DNA from: Saccharimonas sp963514895
GTDB lineage: Bacteria; Patescibacteriota; Saccharimonadia; Saccharimonadales; Saccharimonadaceae
Direction: 5' to 3'
Assembly: GCA_963514895.1 (NCBI GenBank)
Contig: CAUPVK010000002.1
Coordinates: forward strand, 40,144 to 104,143
DNA length: 64,000 bases
Below, one piece after another: positions 43,868 to 52,644 of the stretch. Each line of letters begins with the position of its first letter. The first letter of the stretch is position 1. The translations under genes were made by a program, and so were the position numbers. The notes below the pieces were generated by a model. The model was not told the origin of the DNA, searched no databases, and was given only the letters and a program-made list of their open reading frames with translations.

Positions 43868-45238
43868 ATGCGGACGGCAATGGTGAAAAGTGTGCTCAGT
43901 GTCATGATGATAGCAGTCGGATGCCAGCTGATGGCACCACTGCCAGCTCAGGCTGCGGAGCGGAAGACAATCTCGGTCTATGTCAGTGATGAGAATCTCC
44001 CAAAGGTGACTGACGACCATCTGAAGATGATCGATCGGCTCATTGTCCATTTTGGGCGTATTGCAGCCGATGGACACCTAACGCTTGATACGTTGCCGCA
44101 CCTTAGGCAGTCAGCCACGCTGCAGCGAATTCGGGCGGTTAATCCGCGTATCTCCCTTATTCTCTCAATTGGTGGTGGTAATGATACTGCGCGAAGTGAG
44201 TTCGATGCGATGGTGCGCCAAGCAAGTACCCGGCAGGCCTTTGTGAGCTCTGTTAAGAAGGCGCTGCAGGCTTATCAGTTAGATGGGGTGGATATCGACT
44301 GGGAATTTCCAAAGGGGAGTCAGCAGGCTGATTTAATTGCTCTTTTACGCGAATTGCGCGCGGCAACGACCACCAGCGGACGCCAGCCGAGTATTTCGAT
44401 GACCGGTGCGCCAGCCAAGTGGTATGCTGAGCAAAATAAGTTTGCTGAATACCAGCAGTATCTTGACCAGATTGCGATCATGACGTATGACATGCGGGGG
44501 TTTGGCTCGTTCAAGACGCACGCTGGACACCATGCTGGGCTCTATACCGCGCCGGATGACCCGCTCGACCAGAGTGCCAACTCGGCGGTGCAGCACTACC
44601 AAGCCCATGGTGCGCCAACAAACAAATTAATGATTGGGGCGGGGTGGTATAGCCGGCGGTTTACCTCAGTTCCTGAGGTAAATCATGGGCTGCACCAGCC
44701 CGTTGGCGATGCTCAAAAGGCTGGCGAGTACCACACCACGTATGACCGGCTCGAGCGAGAGTATATTAATAAGAATGGTTATACTCGCTACTGGGACGAC
44801 GCAAGCAAAGCGCCCTATCTCTATAATGCTGCGCGGCGTGAATTTATTAGCTATGACGATGCGGAGTCGATGAAGTACAAGGCAGAGTATGTCCAGCAGC
44901 ACAACTTGCAAGGGATTATTGTCTGGCGCTATCTTTCTGACCCGCAGAGTAATGATGCGTTGCTGCGACAACTCGACCACACGCTGCATGGTAGCGCTGC
45001 GCCATCGTCGACTCAGCCGCAACCAAATCAGCCACAGAATACCACGTTGCCACCAAAGGTGATGCATATCTCGCAGGCCGAGCAGTCGCAGCTGGGCCAG
45101 TCGCAGCGTGACGGGGCATTGGCGGCGGCTGGTGATAATGTTCCGTTGCTCTATTATGGCGGCGCGGCGCTGGTTGTGCTAGGTGGAGTTGGCGCGGCAG
45201 TGTCTGCCAGGCGTCGCCGGCGCGCCGTGCGGCGTTGA
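43868..45238 (+). CDS. Secreted/membrane-anchored GH18 glycosidase (chitinase-like)
   Basis: 456 residues. Signal peptide (1-30, ending QAAE), then a GH18 barrel with SIGGG near 100-104 and the catalytic DxxDxDxE: D139, D142, D144, E146 (LDGVDIDWEFP). AIMTYDMRGFG and the GAGWYSRRF segment also fit GH18. A Pro/Gln/Thr linker leads to a C-terminal membrane helix and Arg-rich tail. GH18 enzymes cut beta-1,4 N-acetylglucosamine linkages in chitin, N-glycans or peptidoglycan-like polymers. Scavenging sugars from host or mucosal glycans is the likely use. AAGGAGG precedes the ATG. Confidence 0.9.
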   Translation: MRTAMVKSVLSVMMIAVGCQLMAPLPAQAAERKTISVYVSDENLPKVTDDHLKMIDRLIVHFGRIAADGHLTLDTLPHLRQSATLQRIRAVNPRISLILSIGGGNDTARSEFDAMVRQASTRQAFVSSVKKALQAYQLDGVDIDWEFPKGSQQADLIALLRELRAATTTSGRQPSISMTGAPAKWYAEQNKFAEYQQYLDQIAIMTYDMRGFGSFKTHAGHHAGLYTAPDDPLDQSANSAVQHYQAHGAPTNKLMIGAGWYSRRFTSVPEVNHGLHQPVGDAQKAGEYHTTYDRLEREYINKNGYTRYWDDASKAPYLYNAARREFISYDDAESMKYKAEYVQQHNLQGIIVWRYLSDPQSNDALLRQLDHTLHGSAAPSSTQPQPNQPQNTTLPPKVMHISQAEQSQLGQSQRDGALAAAGDNVPLLYYGGAALVVLGGVGAAVSARRRRRAVRR

Positions 45239-45263
45239 CAATAAATAGTTTAGTAAGTAAACT
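45235..45263 (+). promoter_or_regulatory. Promoter of the marR-ABC-ABC operon
   Basis: TTGACA (45235-45240, overlapping the GH18 stop), 17-base spacer, TAAACT (45258-45263), nine bases to the ATG. Confidence 0.7.
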
Positions 45264-45267
45264 ATTT
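45243..45267. promoter_or_regulatory. MarR operator candidate
   Basis: AAATAGTTTA-GTAAG-TAAACTATTT: perfect 10-bp arms spanning the spacer and -10 of the marR promoter. Fits autorepression. Confidence 0.78.
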
Positions 45268-45272
45268 AGAGC

Positions 45273-45743
45273 ATGACGATAGAAGTACCCCCGAGCGCGC
45301 AGTCGCAGCGTCAAGAATGGATTGAGCATATTATGAGCTGCGTGTTTCAGCTCAAGCAGCGCCTGGCCCATGCCGCGCGCCAGACCGACCAGCAGTTTGG
45401 TTTGACGCCAGTCCACTGGTACGTGCTGAGTCTGCTGCATCGTGGGGCCATCGAGACGATGGGTGATGTCGCGGCAAAGCTGTGTGTTTCTAAGGGCGCA
45501 GCGACGCAGATTCTTGATGTGCTGGTGGCAAAAAAGCTCGTTCAGCGCACGCTTGATCCGCACGATCGACGGGTGGTGCGTCTGTGGTTGACGACGCAGA
45601 GCCAGCTAATGACCGATCACTTCCAGCAGTATATGACAGAAGCTGTTGCCGACCTCTTTGCGGCGCTGAGCGATGCTGAGCTGGCGCAGCTTGGCCAGCT
45701 GATTGATAAACTGGCTCAGGGCTACCGGGCGGAGCGAGCATGA
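45273..45743 (+). CDS. MarR-family transcriptional repressor
   Basis: 156 residues with a winged helix-turn-helix (about 55-110; GDVAAKLCVSKGAATQILDVLVAKKLVQR, then the wing DPHDRRVVRLWLT). First gene of an operon with two ABC exporters, its stop overlapping the next ATG (ATGA at 45740). The palindrome over its promoter supports drug-inducible autoregulation of the pump. Confidence 0.94.
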   Translation: MTIEVPPSAQSQRQEWIEHIMSCVFQLKQRLAHAARQTDQQFGLTPVHWYVLSLLHRGAIETMGDVAAKLCVSKGAATQILDVLVAKKLVQRTLDPHDRRVVRLWLTTQSQLMTDHFQQYMTEAVADLFAALSDAELAQLGQLIDKLAQGYRAERA

Positions 45744-47521
45744 AGTACATCTGGCGACTACTCTGGGGCTATTGGTGGCAGCTCGGGCTGCTGGTTGCTG
45801 CAACGTATGGCTCGGTGATGGCAACGCTCAGTTTGCCAGACTTTATGGCGGCGATTATTAACAGAGGCATCGTTGGTGCAGATATGGCCGTTCTGTGGCA
45901 TAATGGCTGGCAGATGATTGCCGTGACGCTGGCCGGTGCAGTGGGGACGATTGTGTCGGTCTTCTTTGCGACACGGATTGCGACTGGTCTCTGCCAGCAG
46001 CTGCGCGACCAGGTGTTTGCTCGGGTGGAGGATTATGCTGTGGCGGACTTTAATCGTTTTTCGACAGCGTCGCTTATAACCCGCTCGACCAACGATATCC
46101 AGCAGATCCAATCGACGGCAATTATGCTGCTGCGCATTGCCTTGATGGCACCGATTATGGCCGTGGCTGGCCTGCAAAAGGCGCTGGCCAATGCACCAAG
46201 CCTGAGCTGGATTATTGCTCTGGCGGTTGCGGTGCTTTTGGTGGTCATTATTGGCTTGTTTATTGCGGCGATGCCCCGCTTTCAGCGCTTGCAGAGCGTG
46301 GTGGATAAGCTGAACTTAGTCGCCCGCGAGAACTTAACGGGTTTGCGCGTCGTGCGGGCTTTTCATACCGAGGCAGTCGAAGAAGCAAAATTTGATACTG
46401 TCAACCACGAGCTCACTAAGCTCAACCTCGTAGTCAATCGCCTGATGATGGTGATGGAGCCAGTGATGATGCTGGTGATGAATCTCGCGAGCGTGGCGGT
46501 GGTGTGGTATGGTGCGCTGGCAATTGGTGATGGGCGCCTAGCGATTGGCAATATGATGGCCTTTTTGCAATACGCGCTGCAGGTGATTATGTCGTTCTTG
46601 ATGATCTCGATGGTGTTTATTATGGCACCACGCGCGGCTGTGTCGGTGCGGCGGGTGGCAGAGGTGCTCGACACCGAGCCGTCGATTACTGACCCTGCTG
46701 AGCCTCAGCCTCTTGCAGAGAACGGTGCGGGGCGGATTGAATTTCGTGATGTTACCTTTGCCTATCCAGGGGCAGATGAGCCGGTACTTAGCGGCATTAG
46801 CTTTGTGGCGGAGCCTGGCCAGACGACGGCATTCATTGGTAGCACGGGCTCGGGCAAGTCGACATTGGTCAATTTGATTCCGCGGTTTTATGATGTGTCG
46901 GCCGGGCAGATTTTGCTTGATGGGGTGGATATTCGTCGCCTCAGGCTGACTGACCTAGCCAGCCAGATTGGCTATGTGCCACAAAAGGGTGTGCTATTTC
47001 GGGGGAGTATTGCTAGCAATATTGCCTATGGTGCGCCTGAGGCAGATAAGGCGGCGATTGCTCATGCAGCAGAGGTAGCCCAGGCGAGCGACTTTATTGC
47101 CCAGCTCGATGATGGCATGGCGAGCGAAGTAGCGCAAGGCGGCACGAATGTCTCGGGTGGGCAGCGCCAGCGGCTGTCGATTGCTCGGGCGTTGGCCGCG
47201 CAGCCCCAGGTGTATATCTTTGATGATTCGTTCTCGGCACTTGATGCGCGGACGGATGCCGCGCTGCGCCAGCGGCTTGCGCAGGAACTGGCGGGCAAGA
47301 CGGTGCTGATCGTCGGGCAGCGGATCCATACAATTGCCAAAGCAGATAATATTATTGTGCTAGATGAAGGGAAGATCGTTGGCCAGGGTCGGCACCACGA
47401 GCTCATGCAGACCTGTGCAGTATACCAAGAGATTGCTGCATCGCAGCTGAGCGAGCATGAGCTAGCTGCGCTCGAGCGGCCTGCTCCGTTTGGTGTCGCC
47501 GCGCAAGGAGGGGTGCGATGA
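45740..47521 (+). CDS. ABC multidrug exporter subunit with degenerate ATP site
   Basis: 593 residues: six-helix exporter domain and C-terminal ATPase with GSTGSGKS, signature VSGGQRQR and Walker B VYIFDDSFSALD. The residue after the Walker B Asp is Asp, not the catalytic Glu. With its partner (673 residues) it should form a heterodimer with one active and one inactive site, as in TM287/TM288. Start overlaps the marR stop and its stop overlaps the ATG of the partner. Confidence 0.94.
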   Translation: MKYIWRLLWGYWWQLGLLVAATYGSVMATLSLPDFMAAIINRGIVGADMAVLWHNGWQMIAVTLAGAVGTIVSVFFATRIATGLCQQLRDQVFARVEDYAVADFNRFSTASLITRSTNDIQQIQSTAIMLLRIALMAPIMAVAGLQKALANAPSLSWIIALAVAVLLVVIIGLFIAAMPRFQRLQSVVDKLNLVARENLTGLRVVRAFHTEAVEEAKFDTVNHELTKLNLVVNRLMMVMEPVMMLVMNLASVAVVWYGALAIGDGRLAIGNMMAFLQYALQVIMSFLMISMVFIMAPRAAVSVRRVAEVLDTEPSITDPAEPQPLAENGAGRIEFRDVTFAYPGADEPVLSGISFVAEPGQTTAFIGSTGSGKSTLVNLIPRFYDVSAGQILLDGVDIRRLRLTDLASQIGYVPQKGVLFRGSIASNIAYGAPEADKAAIAHAAEVAQASDFIAQLDDGMASEVAQGGTNVSGGQRQRLSIARALAAQPQVYIFDDSFSALDARTDAALRQRLAQELAGKTVLIVGQRIHTIAKADNIIVLDEGKIVGQGRHHELMQTCAVYQEIAASQLSEHELAALERPAPFGVAAQGGVR

Positions 47522-49539
47522 GCCAGCAGTCATCTCCAAAGTCGCGCTCATCAGGGGTGCGCCGCGGCCCAATGGGTGGGCCAGTCGCTGGTGGTGGCAC
47601 GGAGCGAGCCAAGGATTTTCGCGGGACGGTACGCACGCTGCTGCGGTATCTGCGCGCCTTTCGTTGGCAGCTGATGCTGGTGATTGGTTTGACGATTGTC
47701 AGTACACTGTTTGCGATCGTTAGCCCCAAGCTGCTCGGCAACGCGACTAACCAAATCGTCGATGATTACACGCGCCTGCGTACCTACGACGCTATCCACG
47801 AGAAGCTTCCTGCCGGCGCAGCGATCCCCGCGGGTATGACGGGTGAGCAATTTATGGCATCGCCCCAGGGTAAGCAGCTGGCGCAGGCGCTACCTGCCTC
47901 GGCTCGCGAAGCCGCCAAGACGCTCGATCTTGGTACGCGCCCCACCTTCCATTACGATGCGATCTTGCAGATTGTCCTCTGGCTCGTGGGGCTCTATGTG
48001 ATTAGTGCGCTGTTTCGCTATGGGCAGGCCTGGCTTATGACCAATATTACTCAGAAGCTGACGTACCAGCTGCGCCGTGATATCTCAGCGAAAATCAATC
48101 GCTTGCCGCTGCGCTACTTCGATACACAAACCCACGGCGAAGTCCTCAGCCGTATTACCAACGATGTCGATACAGTAGGCCAAACGCTTACCCAAAGCCT
48201 GTCGCAAATGATGAGTGCGGTGGTGATGCTAGTGGGGATCCTCGCGATGATGCTGTCGATTAGTTGGCTGCTGACTGTGGTGGCGCTCTTGGTTGTGCCG
48301 CTGTCGATGGGGTTGATCGTTGTGATTACCAAGCGCTCACAAACGCAGTTCATCCGCCAGCAAGATGAGCTAGGCGAGCTTAATGGCCACATTGAGGAGA
48401 TGTATGCTGGCCACCAGGTGATGCGCGCCTTTCGCGGGCAGGAGCGTTCGCTGGCGACCTTTCGGCAGATTAACCAGCGGCTTTTCTCGAGCGCGTGGCA
48501 GTCGCAGTTTCTCTCTGGCTTGATGTATCCAGTGATGAATGTGGTGGGGAATATTGGCTATGTTGGCGTGGCGGTGCTCGGTGGCTGGCTGGCGATCGAG
48601 GGGCGAATTAAGATTGGCGATATTCAGGCCTTTATCCAGTATATGCAGCAGTTCAACCAGCCGATTGCCCAGACGGCGAATATTGCCAATGTGGTGCAAT
48701 CGACGGCGGCTGCGGCTGAGCGGGTTTTTGAATTTCTTAAAGAACCAGCCGAAGCACCCGACCCTGTGCCCGCCACCACGCTGCCAGTGGTGCGCGGCGA
48801 AGTGGAGTTTCGCGATGTTGTCTTTGGTTACGACACAAAGACGCCGGTTATTAAGCACCTCTCGGCTCATATTCGCCCTGGCCAGCGGGTGGCGATTGTT
48901 GGGCCAACGGGTGCGGGCAAGACGACGCTGGTTAATCTCTTGATGCGATTTTATGATATTGATAGTGGTCAGATCCTGATCGATGGGGCAGATATTGCCC
49001 AGATGACGCGCAGTAGTGTCCGGCAGCTCTTTGGTATGGTGCTGCAAGATACGTGGCTTTTCCATGGGACGATCCGCGACAATCTACGCTATGGTAACCC
49101 TGAGGCGAGCGAAGCTGAGCTGTTGGCGGTGGCGCGTGATACGCATGTTGACCATTTTGTCCGGTCGCTGCCGGGTGGCTACGACATGGTGCTCGACGAA
49201 GCAGCGACTAATATGTCACAAGGGGAAAAGCAACTGCTGACAATTGCCCGCGCTATGCTTGCCAAGACGCCAATGCTGATCTTGGACGAAGCCACCAGCT
49301 CGGTCGATACCCGCACAGAGGTGCTGATCCAGCAGGCGATGGATAGGCTGATGCAGCACAAGACAAGCTTTGTTATTGCCCATCGCCTGAGCACGATTCG
49401 TGACGCCGATCTCATTCTTGTGATGAAGGACGGTAATGTTATCGAGCAGGGCACGCACGACGAGCTACTTGCCCAGAGTGGCTTTTATGCGGAATTGTAC
49501 CAGCGTCAGTTTGCGGAAGACGCCGATAAACCGACGTAG
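47518..49539 (+). CDS. ABC multidrug exporter subunit with canonical Walker B
   Basis: 673 residues. A Ser/Gly-rich leader (1-40), the six-helix exporter domain with an extra 60-residue loop after the first helix, and an ATPase with GPTGAGKT, Walker B MLILDEATSS (catalytic Glu present) and the altered signature MSQGEKQ. The altered signature faces the partner's degenerate Walker B, so both defects lie in the same composite site. This is the pattern of heterodimeric exporters. The substrate is unknown. Confidence 0.94.
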   Translation: MSQQSSPKSRSSGVRRGPMGGPVAGGGTERAKDFRGTVRTLLRYLRAFRWQLMLVIGLTIVSTLFAIVSPKLLGNATNQIVDDYTRLRTYDAIHEKLPAGAAIPAGMTGEQFMASPQGKQLAQALPASAREAAKTLDLGTRPTFHYDAILQIVLWLVGLYVISALFRYGQAWLMTNITQKLTYQLRRDISAKINRLPLRYFDTQTHGEVLSRITNDVDTVGQTLTQSLSQMMSAVVMLVGILAMMLSISWLLTVVALLVVPLSMGLIVVITKRSQTQFIRQQDELGELNGHIEEMYAGHQVMRAFRGQERSLATFRQINQRLFSSAWQSQFLSGLMYPVMNVVGNIGYVGVAVLGGWLAIEGRIKIGDIQAFIQYMQQFNQPIAQTANIANVVQSTAAAAERVFEFLKEPAEAPDPVPATTLPVVRGEVEFRDVVFGYDTKTPVIKHLSAHIRPGQRVAIVGPTGAGKTTLVNLLMRFYDIDSGQILIDGADIAQMTRSSVRQLFGMVLQDTWLFHGTIRDNLRYGNPEASEAELLAVARDTHVDHFVRSLPGGYDMVLDEAATNMSQGEKQLLTIARAMLAKTPMLILDEATSSVDTRTEVLIQQAMDRLMQHKTSFVIAHRLSTIRDADLILVMKDGNVIEQGTHDELLAQSGFYAELYQRQFAEDADKPT

Positions 49540-49553
49540 TAAACCGTATAGAG

Positions 49554-49841
49554 CTAACTGCGTTTGGGCCGCTTGATGCGGGCAAGTAGGACAGCCCAAT
49601 CGCCATCCGTTCTTTCGAGGACTTCAAGGATTGTATAGTGACCGGTGTTTAATTTCTGATTAAGCTCTGGCAGGCCACGACCATCCATGTCATCGCGTGT
49701 GCCGTTAATTTTACGGATAACTAATTCCTCGATCTCGTAGATGACGCGACTTTTGTGCCACGATACAACCGCAACCACAACCACAACAGAGGCGATTGAT
49801 ATAAGTAGAGATAGAAGTGCGATACTATCGAGTAGAGACAT
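49554..49841 (-). CDS. Small membrane protein, unrecognised
   Basis: 95 residues: an N-terminal membrane helix (about 5-28) and a cytosolic part with short beta strands ending RIKRPKRS. No known family. TATAAA lies eight bases before the ATG, so a very short leader is likely. It converges on the exporter operon, with its stop 14 bases from that stop. Confidence 0.6.
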   Translation of the reverse strand: MSLLDSIALLSLLISIASVVVVVAVVSWHKSRVIYEIEELVIRKINGTRDDMDGRGLPELNQKLNTGHYTILEVLERTDGDWAVLLARIKRPKRS

Positions 49842-49873
49842 TGGTTTGTTTTATAAGATTAATTAGTCGCTTG

Positions 49874-50335
49874 TTACCGCAAATCAAATATATCCAGCGC
49901 GCCAAAGTTCCCTGTTAGCATGGTACGCTCGATGATGTGCGGGGCGATTGCTTTGGAGAATTTCTTAGGGCGTGTTTTGGCGGGGAGGTCGAGCACGGTA
50001 TTGAGTGCATAGACAAAGAATTGATAGCGGTGTGTGCCAAAGGTAGGGTGTGGGCCACCCCAGCCTGGCTTACCCCAGGTGGTAGTACCTTCGACGGCAC
50101 CGTGAGGGAGGTAGTCGCTGCCGATTTCTGTGGTAGTAGGTGGGAGGTTCCAAACAATCCAGTGGTAGAAGCCGCCAATGAAGGGTGCGTCGGGGCTATA
50201 GCACACCACGGCGAGGCTCTGTGTGCCGTCAGGGACGTCGCTGATGGCAAGAGGCGGCCGCTGGTTGCCGCCGAAGCGCGAATAGATCTTTGGTATTTTG
50301 GCGTTGTTTTTGAAGGCGGGGCTGGTGACTTTCAT
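49874..50335 (-). CDS. PEBP/RKIP-family (YbhB-like) protein
   Basis: 153 residues starting MKVTSPAFKN; the longer frame from 50440 starts before the promoter. Family marks are the ligand-pocket residues SPDAPFIGGFYHWIVWNLP and the GPHPTFGTHRYQFFVYAL segment. Bacterial YbhB/YbcL proteins bind small anions; the role is unknown. Confidence 0.9.
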   Translation of the reverse strand: MKVTSPAFKNNAKIPKIYSRFGGNQRPPLAISDVPDGTQSLAVVCYSPDAPFIGGFYHWIVWNLPPTTTEIGSDYLPHGAVEGTTTWGKPGWGGPHPTFGTHRYQFFVYALNTVLDLPAKTRPKKFSKAIAPHIIERTMLTGNFGALDIFDLR

Positions 50336-50341
50336 GGTTAT

Positions 50342-50347
50342 AGTATA
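50342..50347 (-). promoter_or_regulatory. -10 of the PEBP gene, leaderless geometry
   Basis: Minus strand TATACT, then ATAACC, then ATG at 50335. Confidence 0.62.
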
Positions 50348-50477
50348 CCGTATACTGGTCATGCTCGCCAGAATAATTTCGATCAAATGGCATACAAATG
50401 GGATTTGTATATGAGAAAGCGCCAAAATGAACCAGGTCATAGCATCATAGGCAATTATTTGCTATAGTGGGCCAATA

Positions 50478-51101
50478 ATGATCACCGACCAACTTCTCCT
50501 CACTTACCCAATCATCTCCGACCAGGTGGATGAGCGTGAGCTGCGGGTTTTGCTGCGTGAGCTCGAGCGGCTTCTGAGAGCTGGCTGCCAGGGGTCGATT
50601 GTTGAATTTGGCTGCTATGTGGGGACGACGAGTTTGTTTATTCGGCGCTTGCTCGATGCGTATCAGCACGCGGGAGTCTTTCACGTCTATGATTCGTTTG
50701 CTGGTTTGCCAGAGAAGATGGCACAGGATGCGAGCGCAGCTGGTGAGCAGTTTGTGGCAGGGGAGCTTGCTGCAACGCGCAAAGGATTTTTCCAGCAGTT
50801 CAAGAAAGCCAGGCTGCGCCCACCGGTAGTGCATAAGGGCTGGTTTGCTGAGCTTACGCCGCACGATGTGCCCGAGGATATTATGTTTGCCTTTCTCGAT
50901 GGCGACTACTACCAGTCGATTATGGACTCGCTCCGGCTCGTGACGCCGAAGCTGACTCCTGATACAGTGCTGGTGGTGGATGATTATGCCAATGAAGCGC
51001 TGCCTGGTGCGGCTCGGGCAACTGATGAGTGGCTGCAGATGCACCCTAGATTCCGTTGCCGGGTGGAGGCGAGTTTGGCGGTTATTACTCGAGCGGTGTA
51101 G
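50478..51101 (+). CDS. TylF-like class I SAM methyltransferase
   Basis: 207 residues. SAM-binding motif I IVEFGCYVGTTS, an acidic motif II (FHVYDSFAGLPE) and a metal/catalytic pair in FLDGDYYQSIMDSL and VVDDYAN match the macrocin O-methyltransferase (TylF) family. Acceptor unknown; it may modify a sugar or a cell-surface molecule. TATAGT lies nine bases before the ATG. Confidence 0.85.
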   Translation: MITDQLLLTYPIISDQVDERELRVLLRELERLLRAGCQGSIVEFGCYVGTTSLFIRRLLDAYQHAGVFHVYDSFAGLPEKMAQDASAAGEQFVAGELAATRKGFFQQFKKARLRPPVVHKGWFAELTPHDVPEDIMFAFLDGDYYQSIMDSLRLVTPKLTPDTVLVVDDYANEALPGAARATDEWLQMHPRFRCRVEASLAVITRAV

Positions 51102-51408
51102 TAGTAGCCGATAGAGTGATTGGTAAGGTGCCACTGCATGCTCGTTTTGCCTTGCTCAGAAAATACCGTGGATACATTCACATTATTGGTAACGCTCGAG
51201 ACAAACTAGCATACAAAAAAGACCAGAAACAGCGGTCGGTCGAAACCTTAGGCTTGTCTGGCCATGGTGATATTTTCTAGTATAAGGAATGACAGTGGGT
51301 GGTGTCAACATAGCTTGTTTGAGCCAATGTGACACCTGTTATCCATTGCACTTACCTCAGAACATGCTACAATGAAAGCATCAACTATAAGCCACACAGG
51401 GGGAAAAG
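51102..51408. other. 307-base region upstream of the arginine deiminase operon
   Basis: Contains the inverted repeat GGTGTCA (51301-51307) and TGACACC (51330-51336), then the arcA promoter. A reading frame continues through the first half from the methyltransferase gene, but it has no start signal and no recognisable product. Confidence 0.5.
51346..51373 (+). promoter_or_regulatory. arcA promoter
   Basis: TTGCAC (51346-51351), 16-base spacer, extended -10 TGC-TACAAT (51368-51373). The 7-bp inverted repeat 51301-51336 ends 9 bases above the -35 and could bind a regulator. Confidence 0.62.
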
Positions 51409-52644
51409 GTGGACGATCCAATTCATATTACATCAGAAATTGGCCGGTTGAAGACAGTGCTCTTGCATCGGCCGGGTGAGGAGCTCGAGCATCTCACGCC
51501 AGAACATTTGCAGCGCCTATTGTTTGACGATATTCCGTATCTCAAGGTTGCGCAGGAGGAGCATGATCGCTTTGCGGAGCTGCTCCGCTCGCGTGGGGTC
51601 GAAGTGTTGTACTTAGATGAACTTGCCGCCGAGGCACTCGCTGACGAAGCAGTGCGGCGGCAATTTGTTGTTGAGATGCTCGTAGCGTCAAAGCAAGATA
51701 ACCAACGGGCATCGCGAACACTCGCTGAGTATTTGCTGAGCATGGAGCCGCGCCAGATGGTGCGCAAGCTGATGGCGGGGGTGCGCAAAGATGAGATTAG
51801 CCTGCCGCCCGAGCAGCAGCAACTTCACACCATGGTGGCGCATGAGCAATATCCGTTTTATCTTGACCCAATGCCAAACCTCTACTTTACGCGCGACCCA
51901 GCAGCGGCGATTGGCCAAGGTCTGACGATTAACAAGATGCACTGGCCAGCTCGGCGGCGTGAGTCACTCTTTATACGCTATATTATCGATTTCCATCCAC
52001 GCTTTGCTGGCAAGAATGTACCAGTTTGGTATGATCGCAGCCAACCATTCTCGATTGAGGGTGGTGATGAGCTGGTGCTTAATAACCACACGATGGCCAT
52101 CGGTATTAGTGAGCGCACCTCACCAGAGGCGATTGAGCTGATGGCGACGAAGCTCTTTGCTGAGTCGAATTTTGACACGGTGATTGCGCTTGAGATCCCC
52201 AAGAGTCACGCCTTTATGCATCTGGATACCGTCTTTACGATGATTGACCACGACAAATTTACCATCCACCCAGAGATTCGAGGCTTTGAGGGGCGGATGA
52301 ATATCTTCGTCTTGCATAAAGCAGACGGGCAGACCTACCCAACCATTACCAAAGAACATAATCTCGAGCAGGTGCTCAGCCAAGCCCTTGGCGTGCCGTC
52401 GATTACCTTGATCGAATGCGGTGGTGGTGATGATATCGCTGCAGCGCGCGAGCAGTGGAATGACGGTAGCAATACCTTGGCGATTGCTCCTGGGGTGGTG
52501 GTCACCTACGACCGCAACTACGTTACCAACCAAAAACTGCGTGAGGCAGGCGTCGAAGTGCTGGAAATTACTGGCTCGGAGCTTGGCCGGGGCCGTGGCG
52601 GGCCACGCTGCATGAGTATGCCACTAATACGAGAGGATGTGTAA
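51409..52644 (+). CDS. arcA: Arginine deiminase
   Basis: 411 residues. It hydrolyses arginine to citrulline and ammonia, first step of the arginine deiminase pathway. Typical segments: LLHRPGEELEHLTP, NLYFTRDP, HLDTVFTM (catalytic His), GGGDDIAAAREQWNDG and the catalytic Cys in GPRCMSMP near the end. Starts with GTG at 51409, behind AGGGGGAAAA. arcB begins directly at the stop. The pathway yields ATP and ammonia, and in Saccharibacteria arginine supports both host and epibiont survival. Confidence 0.97.
   Translation: MDDPIHITSEIGRLKTVLLHRPGEELEHLTPEHLQRLLFDDIPYLKVAQEEHDRFAELLRSRGVEVLYLDELAAEALADEAVRRQFVVEMLVASKQDNQRASRTLAEYLLSMEPRQMVRKLMAGVRKDEISLPPEQQQLHTMVAHEQYPFYLDPMPNLYFTRDPAAAIGQGLTINKMHWPARRRESLFIRYIIDFHPRFAGKNVPVWYDRSQPFSIEGGDELVLNNHTMAIGISERTSPEAIELMATKLFAESNFDTVIALEIPKSHAFMHLDTVFTMIDHDKFTIHPEIRGFEGRMNIFVLHKADGQTYPTITKEHNLEQVLSQALGVPSITLIECGGGDDIAAAREQWNDGSNTLAIAPGVVVTYDRNYVTNQKLREAGVEVLEITGSELGRGRGGPRCMSMPLIREDV

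Noticed and set aside
51056..51280. 74-residue frame continuing past the methyltransferase gene
   Set aside because: Starts inside that gene without a ribosome site and has no recognisable product.
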